Assembly: GCF_014649035.1 (NCBI RefSeq)
Contig: NZ_BMSG01000033.1
Span: 19,316-83,315, forward strand
Length of the DNA stretch: 64,000 bases
Direction of reading: 5' to 3'
Source: Streptomyces sindenensis
GTDB lineage: Bacteria > Actinomycetota > Actinomycetes > Streptomycetales > Streptomycetaceae
Made by a program: the position numbers and the translations under genes. Positions 44,905 through 54,202 of this stretch are shown here, in pieces (within the stretch, counting starts at the first letter, position 1; the number at the start of each line of letters is the position of its first letter). Below the pieces are notes generated by a model that searched no databases, was not told the origin of the DNA, and saw only the letters and a program-made list of their open reading frames with translations.

Positions 44905-45087
44905 TCAGCCGCGGAACTGCCGGTCAGCCTCGACATACTCGGCAAGGTCGCCGACCACCTCCGCACTACAGAGCTGGAGCCCGTCGAGCGCGCCGCGCTC
45001 GACCAGGGGAGGGTCGTACGGCGCGGCCAGGGCTGCACCCTGCGCATTAGCGCCGTTCCTGGCGTGCTGTAGGGCGGGGGCTCGCAC
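44905..45087 (-). CDS. Small hypothetical protein
   Basis: 60 residues from a GTG at 45087, start uncertain. The well-conserved-looking core is YDPPLVERGALDGLQLCSAE and VVGDLAEYVEADRQFRG. First of three consecutive small genes on the minus strand. Function unknown. Confidence 0.5.
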   Translation of the reverse strand: MRAPALQHARNGANAQGAALAAPYDPPLVERGALDGLQLCSAEVVGDLAEYVEADRQFRG

Positions 45088-45220
45088 GCTATGCGCTGGT
45101 CCCGCTGGTCCCTGCACAGGGTCTCCAGGCCTGCTGCGGCCCCGACGACTCGTTGCCACAAGTCAGAAGACCTCTGCCGGTCAGCACCCTGCCCCACGCT
45201 GGCGCGGGGCAGGACGGAGC

Positions 45221-46306
45221 TCAGCCGACGGGGTTGCTGAGGCGTCGTTCGAGGTGGATCTCGGTGAAGACGGCGACCTTGGCGCGCAGTGCCCAGGGGT
45301 CGAAGGGCTTGCTGATGTAGTCGACCGCGCCGGCCGCGTACCCGCGGGCGGTGTGTTCGGGGTCGATGCCCATCGCGGTGAGGAAGATGATCGGCACGTC
45401 CCGGTTGCGGGGGCGGCGCTTGATGTGGGCGGCGGTCTCGTAGCCGTCCATTCCGGGCATCTGCACGTCCATGATGATGACGGCGAAGTCGTCGTGGTGG
45501 AGCAGTGCCTTCAGGGCGTCACGCCCGGAGGAGACGGTGACGAGTTCCTGATCCAGTGTCTCCAGCACGGCGGTCATGGCGAGCAGGTTGTCGGGCTGGT
45601 CGTCCACTACGAGGACCTTGGGCATGGGCTGCGGTTGCGGTAGTGGCAGCGGGGCCGGGTGCTCGACGGCTTCGAGCTGGCGCTCCAGCAGATCGCAGCG
45701 TGCCTCCGCACCTGCCCGCTGCTCTCGCGCCTCCTGGAGCTCGTTGCCCAGCCGGGCGACTTCCTGGCGCAGGACGTCGCGCTCGTCCAGGAGTTCGGAG
45801 ACGTCAGGGTGGGCGGCTGCCAGCTGGCCGGCGCGTTCACGCTCGGCGGTGAGCGTGGCCTCCATCTGGTTGAGGCGCACCTCCAGGTCGGCGATGCGGT
45901 GCTTGCGGTCCAGCAGCGCGTCGCCCAGGACGTCGCCGCGGACGCTGGAGCGCCGCGAGACGTGGTCCGCGTCGGCCAGCTGCTGCTCGATGATCTGCGC
46001 TGCGTGCTTGGGAGAGGAGTTGGCGTCGAACGCCGACTCGTAGAGGCCGCGGACGTACTCGATGATTTCGGGGGTGACGGTGGTGCCGCGGTGCTCGGCG
46101 AGATCCGTCAGCATGTCCATGATTGCCGACCAGGGGGGCATCCGGGTGCCGTTGAGGTAGCGGGAGAACGTTCCCGGGTCGCGCTGGCGCCGTGCTGCGT
46201 ACCGGCGCACCGAGACCCCGAGTCCCTCGAACAGCTCGCGCAGTACCTCGGCGAGCGCCCTCGATTCCTTCGTCAGGTCCTGTCCCAGGGGACGCAGTTC
46301 ACCCAT
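45221..46306 (-). CDS. HTH-coiled coil-receiver fusion regulator
   Basis: 361 residues. N-terminal XRE-like domain (1-100; VSVRRYAARRQRDPGTFSRY, LNGTRMPPWSAIMDMLTDLA), coiled coil (about 130-215), Pro-rich hinge, then a complete response-regulator receiver (230-361) with acidic pair Asp235/236, phospho-acceptor Asp280 (VIIMDVQMPGMDG) and Lys333 (SKPFDP). Receivers usually precede the output domain; here the HTH comes first and a long coil separates them. No histidine kinase is nearby. The start overlaps the upstream membrane-protein gene by 8 bases. Confidence 0.85.
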   Translation of the reverse strand: MGELRPLGQDLTKESRALAEVLRELFEGLGVSVRRYAARRQRDPGTFSRYLNGTRMPPWSAIMDMLTDLAEHRGTTVTPEIIEYVRGLYESAFDANSSPKHAAQIIEQQLADADHVSRRSSVRGDVLGDALLDRKHRIADLEVRLNQMEATLTAERERAGQLAAAHPDVSELLDERDVLRQEVARLGNELQEAREQRAGAEARCDLLERQLEAVEHPAPLPLPQPQPMPKVLVVDDQPDNLLAMTAVLETLDQELVTVSSGRDALKALLHHDDFAVIIMDVQMPGMDGYETAAHIKRRPRNRDVPIIFLTAMGIDPEHTARGYAAGAVDYISKPFDPWALRAKVAVFTEIHLERRLSNPVG

Positions 46307-46517
46307 GGTTGTGTGCCTTCCCGCATGCCTCGTCGGCTCCCGGCGTGATCAGGCGGTCGAAGAACGCAGTCGCCAGGCCGGTGACGGCGAAGCCGGCGAG
46401 CACGCCGCGGGCGGCGCCTTCCCCCGCCAGCCAGGACAGTCCTCCTGCCGCAACGCTGCTGAGCGCGGCGAGCAGGAAGACCAGGGCCGATCTCAGCGGC
46501 AGTAAAGGTCGGTCCAC
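46299..46517 (-). CDS. Small membrane protein coupled to the receiver regulator
   Basis: 72 residues from a GTG eight bases after aggga. Two hydrophobic segments (ALVFLLAALSSVAAGGLSWL; VLAGFAVTGLATAFFDRLI) and a hydrophilic tail rich in Cys/His (EACGKAHNHG). It overlaps the regulator start by 8 bases, so the two are made together; it could be a membrane sensor or anchor for it (inference). Confidence 0.65.
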   Translation of the reverse strand: MDRPLLPLRSALVFLLAALSSVAAGGLSWLAGEGAARGVLAGFAVTGLATAFFDRLITPGADEACGKAHNHG

Positions 46518-46960
46518 GCGATTCCCTATTCGTCTGCCCCGCGTCGTGGAGGCGCGGAGGGAGCTCCCGCCCGGCAGGCCGCCAAGTGGGTGACAAACAG
46601 CATGGGGCGTCACGGGGGTGTTGCCGTACGTGATCGAGGCAAGAGGCAACGAAACCGCTGTTGCGCCGGGCCCACCCCACCCCGGGCCGGACGGTTCGGG
46701 CAGCTCAGGCCGCTGACCCAGCGGTGCGTTGCCAAAGGGAGTTGTGCAACGTTGGCAACACGGAAGCCGGAGCGGAGCCAACACGGGCTCAGTGTCCGCC
46801 GAACGCTCGTGCCATCAGGCTCGTCCCGCTGTGGCGGAAGGAGTCCTACAGGCAGGCTCCGGCGGCGCGTTGCGCGGAAGCGTTCCGCGGTGAACCCTCT
46901 CGCCCGTGTGGGTGACCGCAGGTCGATGGGCTTCGCCGGGTGCGAGGTTGATGGAACTCC
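46518..46960. other. Intergenic, partly duplicated from 26.7-26.9 kb
   Basis: No gene seen. The last 90 bases (gaagcgttccgcggtgaacc onward) resemble the upstream region of the intact HNH nuclease at 26888, so the duplication includes its promoter. An inverted repeat gttgcc/ggcaac lies near 46730-46760. Confidence 0.5.
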
Positions 46961-47486
46961 TTGGTGATCAAGAACCTCGCGCGCGGCCTCGGCGCGCTCT
47001 CCCTTGCCCTCGTTCCCCTTTCTCTCTGCCCCTGCTGAACAGGCCGCCCCGACGGCGGAGGTGACCATCTTGGCCGACGCGGTCGGCCTGGTGGAGGTGG
47101 CCGAGGAGAACCGCACCGGTTACACGCGCTCGTCGTTCAAGCACTGGAACTCCGGCGCCGACGTGACCGACGTGTGCAACACCCGCAACGAGGTCCTCCT
47201 CGCCGAGGCGGTCGTCGCACCGACCGTGGGGGCCGGCTGCAAGCTCACCGGCGGCACCTGGACGAGCTATTACGGCGGCCAAGAGATCACCAGCGCCGGT
47301 GCACTCGACATCGACCACATGGTCCCGCTCGCCGAGGCCTGGGACTCCGGAGCCTTCGCCTGGACCGCGGCGTGGCGGGAGGCCTACGCGAACGACCAGG
47401 GAGCGCACGTCTCTCTCGTCGCGGTCACGGCCCGAAGCAACCGACAGAAGAGCGACCAGGACCCGTCCGACTCGTTGCCGCCGCGC
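46961..47486 (+). pseudogene. Second HNH nuclease copy, frameshifted and truncated
   Basis: Aligns with 26888-27562: signal region VIKNLARGLGALSLALVPL, then KHWNSGADVTDVCNTRNEVL and IDHMVPLAEAWDSGA. One extra base in the ctttctctctgcccc run shifts the frame inside the signal peptide, and similarity stops near 47486, after SDQDPSDSLPP, losing the C-terminal quarter. The remaining open frame continues into unrelated sequence to 47723. No functional secretion or activity is expected. Confidence 0.85.
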
Positions 47487-47847
47487 CTCATCCACGGGGT
47501 GAGGGAGGCCCGGGAAATCCCGGTGGCCTCAGCAGCCAGAGAGGTGGCGGCACCCACGACGCAGGCTCTGATGATGGCGCCGACGCGGTTCGGGGTGAGG
47601 CGGTTGGTGTTCCTATACCGACGGGACCGTACGGGCCGGGGCCGCTACCGTCGTGGCCAGCGTGCAGGCTGGCGTGGGCTCGATCGCCGCGTCGAGCCCA
47701 GGTTAGGTCCCAGTTCCCTGTAGGTCAGGCAGCAGCTCTACCGCCGAGCCTTCTCTGAAGCAGAGATCCCCAGCTTCACAATTCACTCGTTCCTGGCCAG
47801 GACGGTCGCCTAGAGTTCGACCGCTGTACCTGGAGTCAGGAGTCGAG
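47487..47847. other. No convincing gene
   Basis: This stretch holds the read-through tail of the HNH pseudogene and the leader of the HEPN gene. Nothing else was recognised. Confidence 0.5.
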
Positions 47848-50160
47848 ATGGATGTTCAGCCAGCAGTTCTCAGTGCGATGAACAGCGGAGTCGACTCCTG
47901 CGAACCACCGCGCAAGGTCGGGCGGGCCCTACGCACCGGCTACTTGAACACGACCCCGGGCAACGAGGAGCATGAGCACTTCGCGGCCCTGTGGGCGGCC
48001 ATGGAGTTCCGGCTGCAGGACGGCACCTGGGGTGCCGCCCTCGGGCCGTTCCGCACCACCGACGAGAACGGTGACCTGGTTCCGAGAGCCGTGAGAGATA
48101 TGGCGCCCGCGTTCTTCGATACCTGGGCCGCCTACGCCCCCGAGACGGCGCACCCCTTGGCCCGGGCCCGGCTTCACCACCTGCTCTGGGACGCCCGGCA
48201 CGGAACACGGCCTATCGAGCACCTCCGCTGCGCGGTGCACAGCTACCGGGCTGGTGCCCGCACGCTGCTGACTAGGGCCGAGGAACAACAGGAGTCACCC
48301 GCCAACCCGCCCGAGCCGGGCGGGGCGGCCACCTTCGAAGCCGGGTTGGCCCGGCTTCGTGCAGCGGACGCCCTGGTGCTCGCTCACGAACTGGCTGCTA
48401 CCACGCGGCGGCCGGAGTGTACGGACATCGTCTGCGAGATGATCGCCCTGGGCCATGCCGCGCTCGACTGGACGCCCCCGGTGCCGGACGTGCTCACCCG
48501 CATGACCGCCCCACTCGTGGCCAGCAAAGACAACTGGTCCGCTCTGCACGCCCTGCTGGAACGTGCCGCCGACGAGTACTGCGGAGAAGGCCGGTTCCAC
48601 TACCGGGTGGAGTTCCTCGAAGAGCTCCGCCGCGTGGTGCGCACCGACGATGAGCGGCGAGACGTGAACGAAAGGATCCACCGCGCCCGTATGGAACTGG
48701 CCGACAGCAGCACCGGATTGCGGAAACTCCTCGCCCTGGAAGACGCTGCCCGACATGCTCGCGACAGCGGGCTGAGCGACGCCCTGAACGAGGTACGCCG
48801 CACACAGCAGAAGATCGGGCGGGACGAAATGCCCATGGACACCATCCGCACCCCGGTCCCCCTGCCGCCGGGCTACCTGGAGGCCGCGAGCGCGGCCATC
48901 GACGCCGCTGGCAGCATGGAGGACGCACTTCACTCCATCGCCACCACTCCCGCCACGATGAGTGACTCCGCGACCCTGCCGTCTGGGCTGCTGTCCCTGC
49001 CGACGGTGTACATCAACCCCAACGGCCCCGTCGTGACGCGCACCGTCGAGAGCGACAGCACCAGAGGAGACGGATTCCTCTCGCGGCAGCACGTCGTCGC
49101 CCTCGAAGTACACGGCCTGGCCGTCGAAGCCCAACTGGACCGAGTCCGCGACCGGTTCCGCCCAACGGCGGAGGACCTCACACCCTTCCTCGCCCGGTCC
49201 CAGCACGCTGTGGAGACTCGGATGCGCGGTCTCGCCCGCGCCTTCGAGGCCTTCTGGGAGGGCGATGTCGACACTGCCCTGTCCCTGGCGCTCCCGCGCC
49301 TTGAAGGCATCCTGCGCCGCCGACTCAAGGCAGCCGACATCGGCGTGATCACGCACGCGAAAGGGGAGACCATCGGGCAGGTCCAGCAGCTCGGCTCCCT
49401 CCTCGACAAGCTGGACGAACTCGGCTTCCCCGAGCCGTGGCCCCTCATCCTGCGGACAGTGCTGGGCAACGCCGAAGGGCAGATGAACCTCCGCAACAAC
49501 GTCCTGCACGACCTGGTCGACACGCCCTCCCGGCACCGGACAGCGCTCGTGCTCCAGATCGCCCTGGCCGTGATCTTCCTCGGGGAGCAGCCACCGGCCC
49601 GGACGACGCCTGCCGGCAGCAGCCTCCGGACGCCGTTGCCGTGGAACGCCGCCGCCGATCAGCACCTGCCGTTCCCCGTGCCCGACCCCCGGGCCCACCA
49701 CTTCGTCACTCAGTACGCCGACATGCACGACGTCGTCGCCGGGCTGACGGTGCCCTCAGGTATTCCGCAGTCCGCGGCAACGGTGCTGCACACCGCCCGC
49801 GAGCTCCTGCGCCACTCCTACTTCTGCTACGAGTTCTCCACCGTGGCCCTTTTGCACGCCCTGATCGCGATGGAGATCGTCCTCCGAGCCAAGATCCCCG
49901 ACTCCGGCACAAAGCCGCTCAACACTCTGATCAGGCAGGGCAACGAGAGTGGCCTCCTGACCGAGAGGCAGACGGAGTTCCTCCACGACGGGCGCAAGCT
50001 CCGCAACCGCATCGCCCACGGCCAGAGGGCTCATTCCGTCATGCCCCCGCACTGGGGGGCCGGGATGCTCACTACTTCCTTCGCCTTGATCAGCGAGGTA
50101 TGGGCGGCCCAGCCGACTCCACCGGCCACGACTGGCACAGATGAGGGCACAGGTATTTGA
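47848..50160 (+). CDS. Large protein with two HEPN-type RNase motifs
   Basis: 770 residues, no membrane segments. The N-terminal half is helical with Ala/Arg repeats. Two RxxxxH motifs typical of HEPN RNases are present: LRNNVLHDL (Arg549-His554), after a DUF4209-like stretch (RLEGILRRRLKAADIGVITH), and LRNRIAHGQ (Arg719-His724) near the C-terminus. HEPN proteins cut RNA in toxin-antitoxin and anti-phage systems. Having both motifs in one chain may give an intramolecular HEPN dimer. It is coupled to the next gene (1-base gap). Confidence 0.75.
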   Translation: MDVQPAVLSAMNSGVDSCEPPRKVGRALRTGYLNTTPGNEEHEHFAALWAAMEFRLQDGTWGAALGPFRTTDENGDLVPRAVRDMAPAFFDTWAAYAPETAHPLARARLHHLLWDARHGTRPIEHLRCAVHSYRAGARTLLTRAEEQQESPANPPEPGGAATFEAGLARLRAADALVLAHELAATTRRPECTDIVCEMIALGHAALDWTPPVPDVLTRMTAPLVASKDNWSALHALLERAADEYCGEGRFHYRVEFLEELRRVVRTDDERRDVNERIHRARMELADSSTGLRKLLALEDAARHARDSGLSDALNEVRRTQQKIGRDEMPMDTIRTPVPLPPGYLEAASAAIDAAGSMEDALHSIATTPATMSDSATLPSGLLSLPTVYINPNGPVVTRTVESDSTRGDGFLSRQHVVALEVHGLAVEAQLDRVRDRFRPTAEDLTPFLARSQHAVETRMRGLARAFEAFWEGDVDTALSLALPRLEGILRRRLKAADIGVITHAKGETIGQVQQLGSLLDKLDELGFPEPWPLILRTVLGNAEGQMNLRNNVLHDLVDTPSRHRTALVLQIALAVIFLGEQPPARTTPAGSSLRTPLPWNAAADQHLPFPVPDPRAHHFVTQYADMHDVVAGLTVPSGIPQSAATVLHTARELLRHSYFCYEFSTVALLHALIAMEIVLRAKIPDSGTKPLNTLIRQGNESGLLTERQTEFLHDGRKLRNRIAHGQRAHSVMPPHWGAGMLTTSFALISEVWAAQPTPPATTGTDEGTGI

Positions 50161-50161
50161 G

Positions 50162-50857
50162 ATGGCTGACCTTGTCGTGAAGCCTGATCCCTTCACCGGG
50201 GAACCGTCCGCGGTGGGGCAGCGCCTGCACGCCGTTCTGGACGGGGACCGGGTCGTAGGCGACCTGCGCCGCTACTTCGGCATTGGCCTGCCCCCGGGTG
50301 CCGGCGTGTTCACGGGAGGCAGGTTCGAACGCCTCGCGGGCGGTGGCGACCGTCGGCGGGTCGCGAACAGGTTCACCGCGGAGGATCTGATAGCGGTGCA
50401 GACCCTGTCGGTGACCGTGCCCGCACCCGTCGCCCTTGACCTGCTGGAAGGCTCGCTGGGCACCCAACTGTGCGAACTGCTGCGAGGTATCCCGGCCGAC
50501 GTCGATCTGTCCGACGCCGATGCCTCGGTCGTCGCGGACGGCTCGCCGGCGCACCAGGCCTGGTCGTTGCTGGAGAGCCAGTACAAGGTTGGATGGGTGA
50601 TCGCGGGGAAACTTCTGGCCCGCAAGCGACCCCGGTTGCTGCCGGTCTATGACCGGGTCGTGCGCTGTGCGCTCGGCCGTCCGCCGTCGTTCTGGACCGA
50701 ACTGCGCACCGCCCTCCGCGAGGACGACGCTGCCCTGCACCACCGGCTCCTCGGTCTCCGGCAGAGCGCGGGCCTGCCCGAGACGGTCAGCGCGCTACGG
50801 GTCGCTGACGTCGCGGTATGGATGGCCCATCCCGCCCCCGGCCACCGCTGCTCCTGA
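50162..50857 (+). CDS. DUF6308-like protein
   Basis: 231 residues from the ATG one base after the HEPN stop. Contains FTGGRFERLAGGGDR, DLIAVQTLSVTVPAPVALDL, a helix-hairpin-helix-like GWVIAGKLLARKRPRLLPVYDRVV, and RVADVAVWM near the end. This matches my memory of DUF6308. The GK.LARKRP region suggests DNA or RNA contact. Coupling to the HEPN gene suggests a shared system. A broken paralogue begins at 35453. Confidence 0.75.
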   Translation: MADLVVKPDPFTGEPSAVGQRLHAVLDGDRVVGDLRRYFGIGLPPGAGVFTGGRFERLAGGGDRRRVANRFTAEDLIAVQTLSVTVPAPVALDLLEGSLGTQLCELLRGIPADVDLSDADASVVADGSPAHQAWSLLESQYKVGWVIAGKLLARKRPRLLPVYDRVVRCALGRPPSFWTELRTALREDDAALHHRLLGLRQSAGLPETVSALRVADVAVWMAHPAPGHRCS

Positions 50858-50990
50858 GGACCTACCGCCGCAATGGTGGGGTGCTGGAGTTCGGAGGCGG
50901 GGTCGCTCGCGGCTGGCCCCGCCCTCGCGAGCGCACCCGCCTAATGACGCCTCTTCCTGCGTATGCGGGAGCCCGTATCCTCATCTCGGG

Positions 50991-52673
50991 TCAGCGAGGT
51001 TCGGGGAAGCCGGGCAGTCCAAGCGGCACGGGGGCCTGTTCGGCGCTGGTTGCGGCGTTCTGCAGCAACATCCGGAATCGTTCCTCGTCCGCGGGCCGTA
51101 CGGTGACCTTGCACCCGTCACCGCGACCGGCATCGAGAGCGGCCAGAGCCCGTTGTCCGTCCTTCTGCTCGGTGGCGACACGGGGATGGAAGACGAGCAC
51201 AGATCCCAGTCGCAGACGCCGTCCGGCGAGCGTGACGGCGAACTCCTCGGTACTGCACCGCACGGACTGCTGATCTCCGCTGAGCAGGGCGCGCAGCCCA
51301 GGGGAGTCCTCACCGGTCAGCGTGAAGCTCAGGCGGGGCAGGAACGGGGAGATCACACACTGCCCGTCCACCAGAAGACGCGCCACGCGCAGAGCGATCC
51401 GGTCGGTCGGGGACAGCTCAGTGGGAACGGGGAAGTACTGCTCGCAGTGACGCTGCACGACCTCCAGGTCCTCGACATAGCGGCGCAGCTCCGCCACCTT
51501 CTGGTGCGTCGCCCCGGACTCCGCTGGCAGATTGCCGCCACCGACCGTCCCCATGCTCGTGCGGACCTCGAAGGCACCGCCGTTCATGATGCGCTGGCGC
51601 ATCCGGAGCAGACGCAGCGCAGCAGCAGGCTCCAGCCGCTCCAGCGAGAACGTGAAACGCATCGACGCCGGCATCCCGGTCCCGCGGGGAACCAGCAGTT
51701 CCAGCTTCCCGCCCGGCAGCTCCACATGGACCGAGCGGCCGATACTGCCACTGCCCAGATGCCCCAGCGTTCCCGGGTAGGAGGCGGTGACCTGTTCCCC
51801 GTCGAGGAAGACCACATCCACCCCCCTCTCGCCCGGTGGGACGGCAACCACCGGCCGCCACCGCACCTCGATGTCCCGGTGCTCCCCGGACAGCCACTCG
51901 GGGCCGCGCACCGTCAGGCTCTGCACCGCCTCACGCGGCAGCACCACTTCTTCCGGCACACCGAACCCCAGGCTGCGCCGTACCGCTGCGGTCAGCTCCG
52001 GGGCCCAGGGACCGTTCCCTGTGACGGTGAACTCCACGGGGGAGATCTCATGCGCTCGCGGGTGCTTGCCCCGCAGCGTCTGCACCACGGTCTCGCCCTG
52101 CCGGGCGAAGTCCACCGTCCAGTGGTTATCCAGCCCGTCGACCTGCCGCCCCAGCCCCGCCACCCGCGCGTGAACATCGGGCAGGCCGCCCATCAGCATC
52201 GCCTGCTCCTGCCCGAAGACCTTCGCCGCGTCGTAGAGCTGGTTCCGGGTGAAAGATGCCTCCAGATCCGCATGTGTGGCCATCAGCCCGTCCAGCTTCG
52301 CCCGGTCCCACACCCGCACCCGCACACCCTGCCCGGCCGCCAAGGAAGCCGCGAACTCCCGCTCGGGAGTAGTCAGCGTGCAGGGCACCACAAGAACCCA
52401 CTCCCACGGGCTGTGCGCCATGGCCCGGGAGAAGGACTCCTTGACAGAGCTGCGCCGCCCTTTGTACGACCCGGCGGGAAACCCGTCCGGGTAGTACTTC
52501 AGCTGGAAGATCCGCACCCGTGACCCGCTGGTCACCTTGATATCGATCCCAGCGTCCCCGCCACGCCCGTTGACCGCTTCCACACTCGCAGCGGCGTCGT
52601 ACATCCGGTGCACCAGCGCTTCGACGATCCGGTCGAAACCCGGCTGCCCGATCCGATCCCACTCGATAGCCAC
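50991..52673 (-). CDS. Mrr-like restriction endonuclease domain protein
   Basis: 560 residues from the GTG giving VAIEWDRIGQPGFDRIVEAL, a typical family start; the frame is open to 52994 but upstream is low complexity. PD-(D/E)XK core: GRGGDAGIDIKV (38-46) and IFQLKYYP (QLK, 57-59). It resembles Mrr-type nucleases. The C-terminal 400 residues are unassigned, beta-rich, and may recognise DNA or sense infection. It converges with the DUF6308-like gene. The likely role is defence against foreign DNA. Confidence 0.75.
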   Translation of the reverse strand: MAIEWDRIGQPGFDRIVEALVHRMYDAAASVEAVNGRGGDAGIDIKVTSGSRVRIFQLKYYPDGFPAGSYKGRRSSVKESFSRAMAHSPWEWVLVVPCTLTTPEREFAASLAAGQGVRVRVWDRAKLDGLMATHADLEASFTRNQLYDAAKVFGQEQAMLMGGLPDVHARVAGLGRQVDGLDNHWTVDFARQGETVVQTLRGKHPRAHEISPVEFTVTGNGPWAPELTAAVRRSLGFGVPEEVVLPREAVQSLTVRGPEWLSGEHRDIEVRWRPVVAVPPGERGVDVVFLDGEQVTASYPGTLGHLGSGSIGRSVHVELPGGKLELLVPRGTGMPASMRFTFSLERLEPAAALRLLRMRQRIMNGGAFEVRTSMGTVGGGNLPAESGATHQKVAELRRYVEDLEVVQRHCEQYFPVPTELSPTDRIALRVARLLVDGQCVISPFLPRLSFTLTGEDSPGLRALLSGDQQSVRCSTEEFAVTLAGRRLRLGSVLVFHPRVATEQKDGQRALAALDAGRGDGCKVTVRPADEERFRMLLQNAATSAEQAPVPLGLPGFPEPR

Positions 52674-53620
52674 AGGCCCCCCCGGCTCCACGCTGGTCTC
52701 GCTGGGCCCATCCTCCCACCCGGTACAGACAGCACCTGCGGCTCGCTGTCCGGCCGCCCGTACCGCCGCTGACCGCAGCTTCGTGCGGGTGGGGTCCTCC
52801 ACCCGCACCCGCCCGCCAGACGCGGGCGCCTCGCCATCTCCCCCGTCCCTGCCCGCACTCCGCAAGTCCGTGACCTGATCGGATACCGAAGTGGCGGAAA
52901 TCCTGGTGAAGAAGGTTCCCGCCGTGACCGGTCCCCGTACAGAAGAGAGGTTTACGGCCATGTCCCATGCCCGCGTACCGCACGGTGATTGCACCCCCGC
53001 GCGAAAACACCGTCCCTCCGCCTCTCCGTCCCGGCCTCCGTCAACGGCTGCCGCTCGCTCCGATGCTCCCTGCGCCGAGCATGGCGCGACGGATCAGCGC
53101 TGCCGCGCCGTTCTCCACCAGCGGACTCTGCTCGTCGCCTGCTGCCGCTCTCCTTGCCGCTTTCCGGAACTCCCAGGGCTACGCCCCGGCGCCGACCAGC
53201 GGGTCAGCACCGTCCCGTCGGGCGCCTCGCAGCGCAGCATCGCGCTGGGCGGCATGCCACGCACCAGCTTCAGGAGCGCCGCGCCGCCCCCGCGCCCCCT
53301 GGGGGATTGCAACGCTGCGGTTCCGGTGTACGTCTCGCCGCCCCTGCGAGTTCGTCAGGACTCGCCGGTGGGGACGCTGCGCAGCCCGCCGGTGAAGTCG
53401 CCCGGCTCCTGCTGATCGTTCCTGATGATCCGCAGAACGCTGTTGGCGAGCTGCTGCGGGTGGGCGGTCTTGGGGCTGACGCTCAGGGTCTCGTGGGTGT
53501 CGTAGGCCGTGGAGCCGTCGCCAAGGTCGCGGCCGTCCGAGCCGCAGCAACTCCCAGCGGGCCGGCTGCGGCCGCCTGCGATGCAGCGGCTTCGTCCCTG
53601 GTCACGGGGTACCGCCGGTG
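52674..53620. other. Gene-poor stretch with a decayed fragment
   Basis: Between the nuclease and the ASCH gene. No complete gene seen. The minus strand of 53355-53535 reads as a coding-like C-terminus (see next entry). The rest has mixed third positions in all frames. Confidence 0.5.
53355..53535 (-). pseudogene. C-terminal remnant of an unknown gene
   Basis: Reads GDGSTAYDTHETLSVSPKTA, then LANSVLRIIRNDQQEPGDFT and a stop after VPTGES. Codon bias is good but no start and no upstream continuation in frame. Probably the 3' end of a gene lost by rearrangement. Confidence 0.4.
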
Positions 53621-54202
53621 TCAGGAGGCTGGGGCTGCGAGGAGGGCGGCGGGGCGGACGCTGTGGGGGGCGTGGTGGGGGCTGGCGGTCTGGGGTGAGG
53701 GCGAGAATGCGGCGGGTCGGACTGTGGTCGGCGTGTGCGCCAAGCCCAGGTGGCTGAGGAGCTCCGTGGCCGCGCTGTGCCCGTCGAGGAGGGTACGCAG
53801 CGTGTGCAGGGTGAGGTAACGGTAGCTCTGCGGGGGGTGGAAGCCGCCGGTGTGGCGCAGGTGGGCGAGCGGCACAGTGTCGGTGAGCGGCTGGGGGGAG
53901 TCCAGGAGGAGCGCGGAAGCTTGGGTGGCGCCCTCCATATAAGTCATGTATTCGGCTTTTCTGATGCCGCAGTTACTGCGGTGGCGGCGCCAGATCTGGG
54001 CGGGAGCGGCGGCGTCCACGCCGGTGAGGCGGGCGGTGCCGGTCAGTGCCATGGTGGGTGACGTGGCGTAGATGATGACGGGGGTGCCGGGTGGGACGGC
54101 GACGCGCTGGCGCCGTAGTTCGACGGTCTTTTCGCCGTTGAGAATGGCTGTGGCGAACCGCGGGTGGAGCGAGAGCAGCAGGGCTCGTTCTGGCGTGTTC
54201 AC
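53621..54202 (-). CDS. ASCH-domain protein
   Basis: 193 residues. The N-terminal ASCH fold shows the signature LLSLHPRFATAILNGEKTVELRRQR, then PVIIYATSPTMALTGTARL. ASCH domains bind RNA or nucleotides and some have hydrolase or toxin-related roles. The C-terminal 60 residues are Pro/Ala-rich and disordered. The start overlaps the GNAT-PIN stop by 4 bases, so the two proteins are translated together. Confidence 0.85.
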   Translation of the reverse strand: MNTPERALLLSLHPRFATAILNGEKTVELRRQRVAVPPGTPVIIYATSPTMALTGTARLTGVDAAAPAQIWRRHRSNCGIRKAEYMTYMEGATQASALLLDSPQPLTDTVPLAHLRHTGGFHPPQSYRYLTLHTLRTLLDGHSAATELLSHLGLAHTPTTVRPAAFSPSPQTASPHHAPHSVRPAALLAAPAS

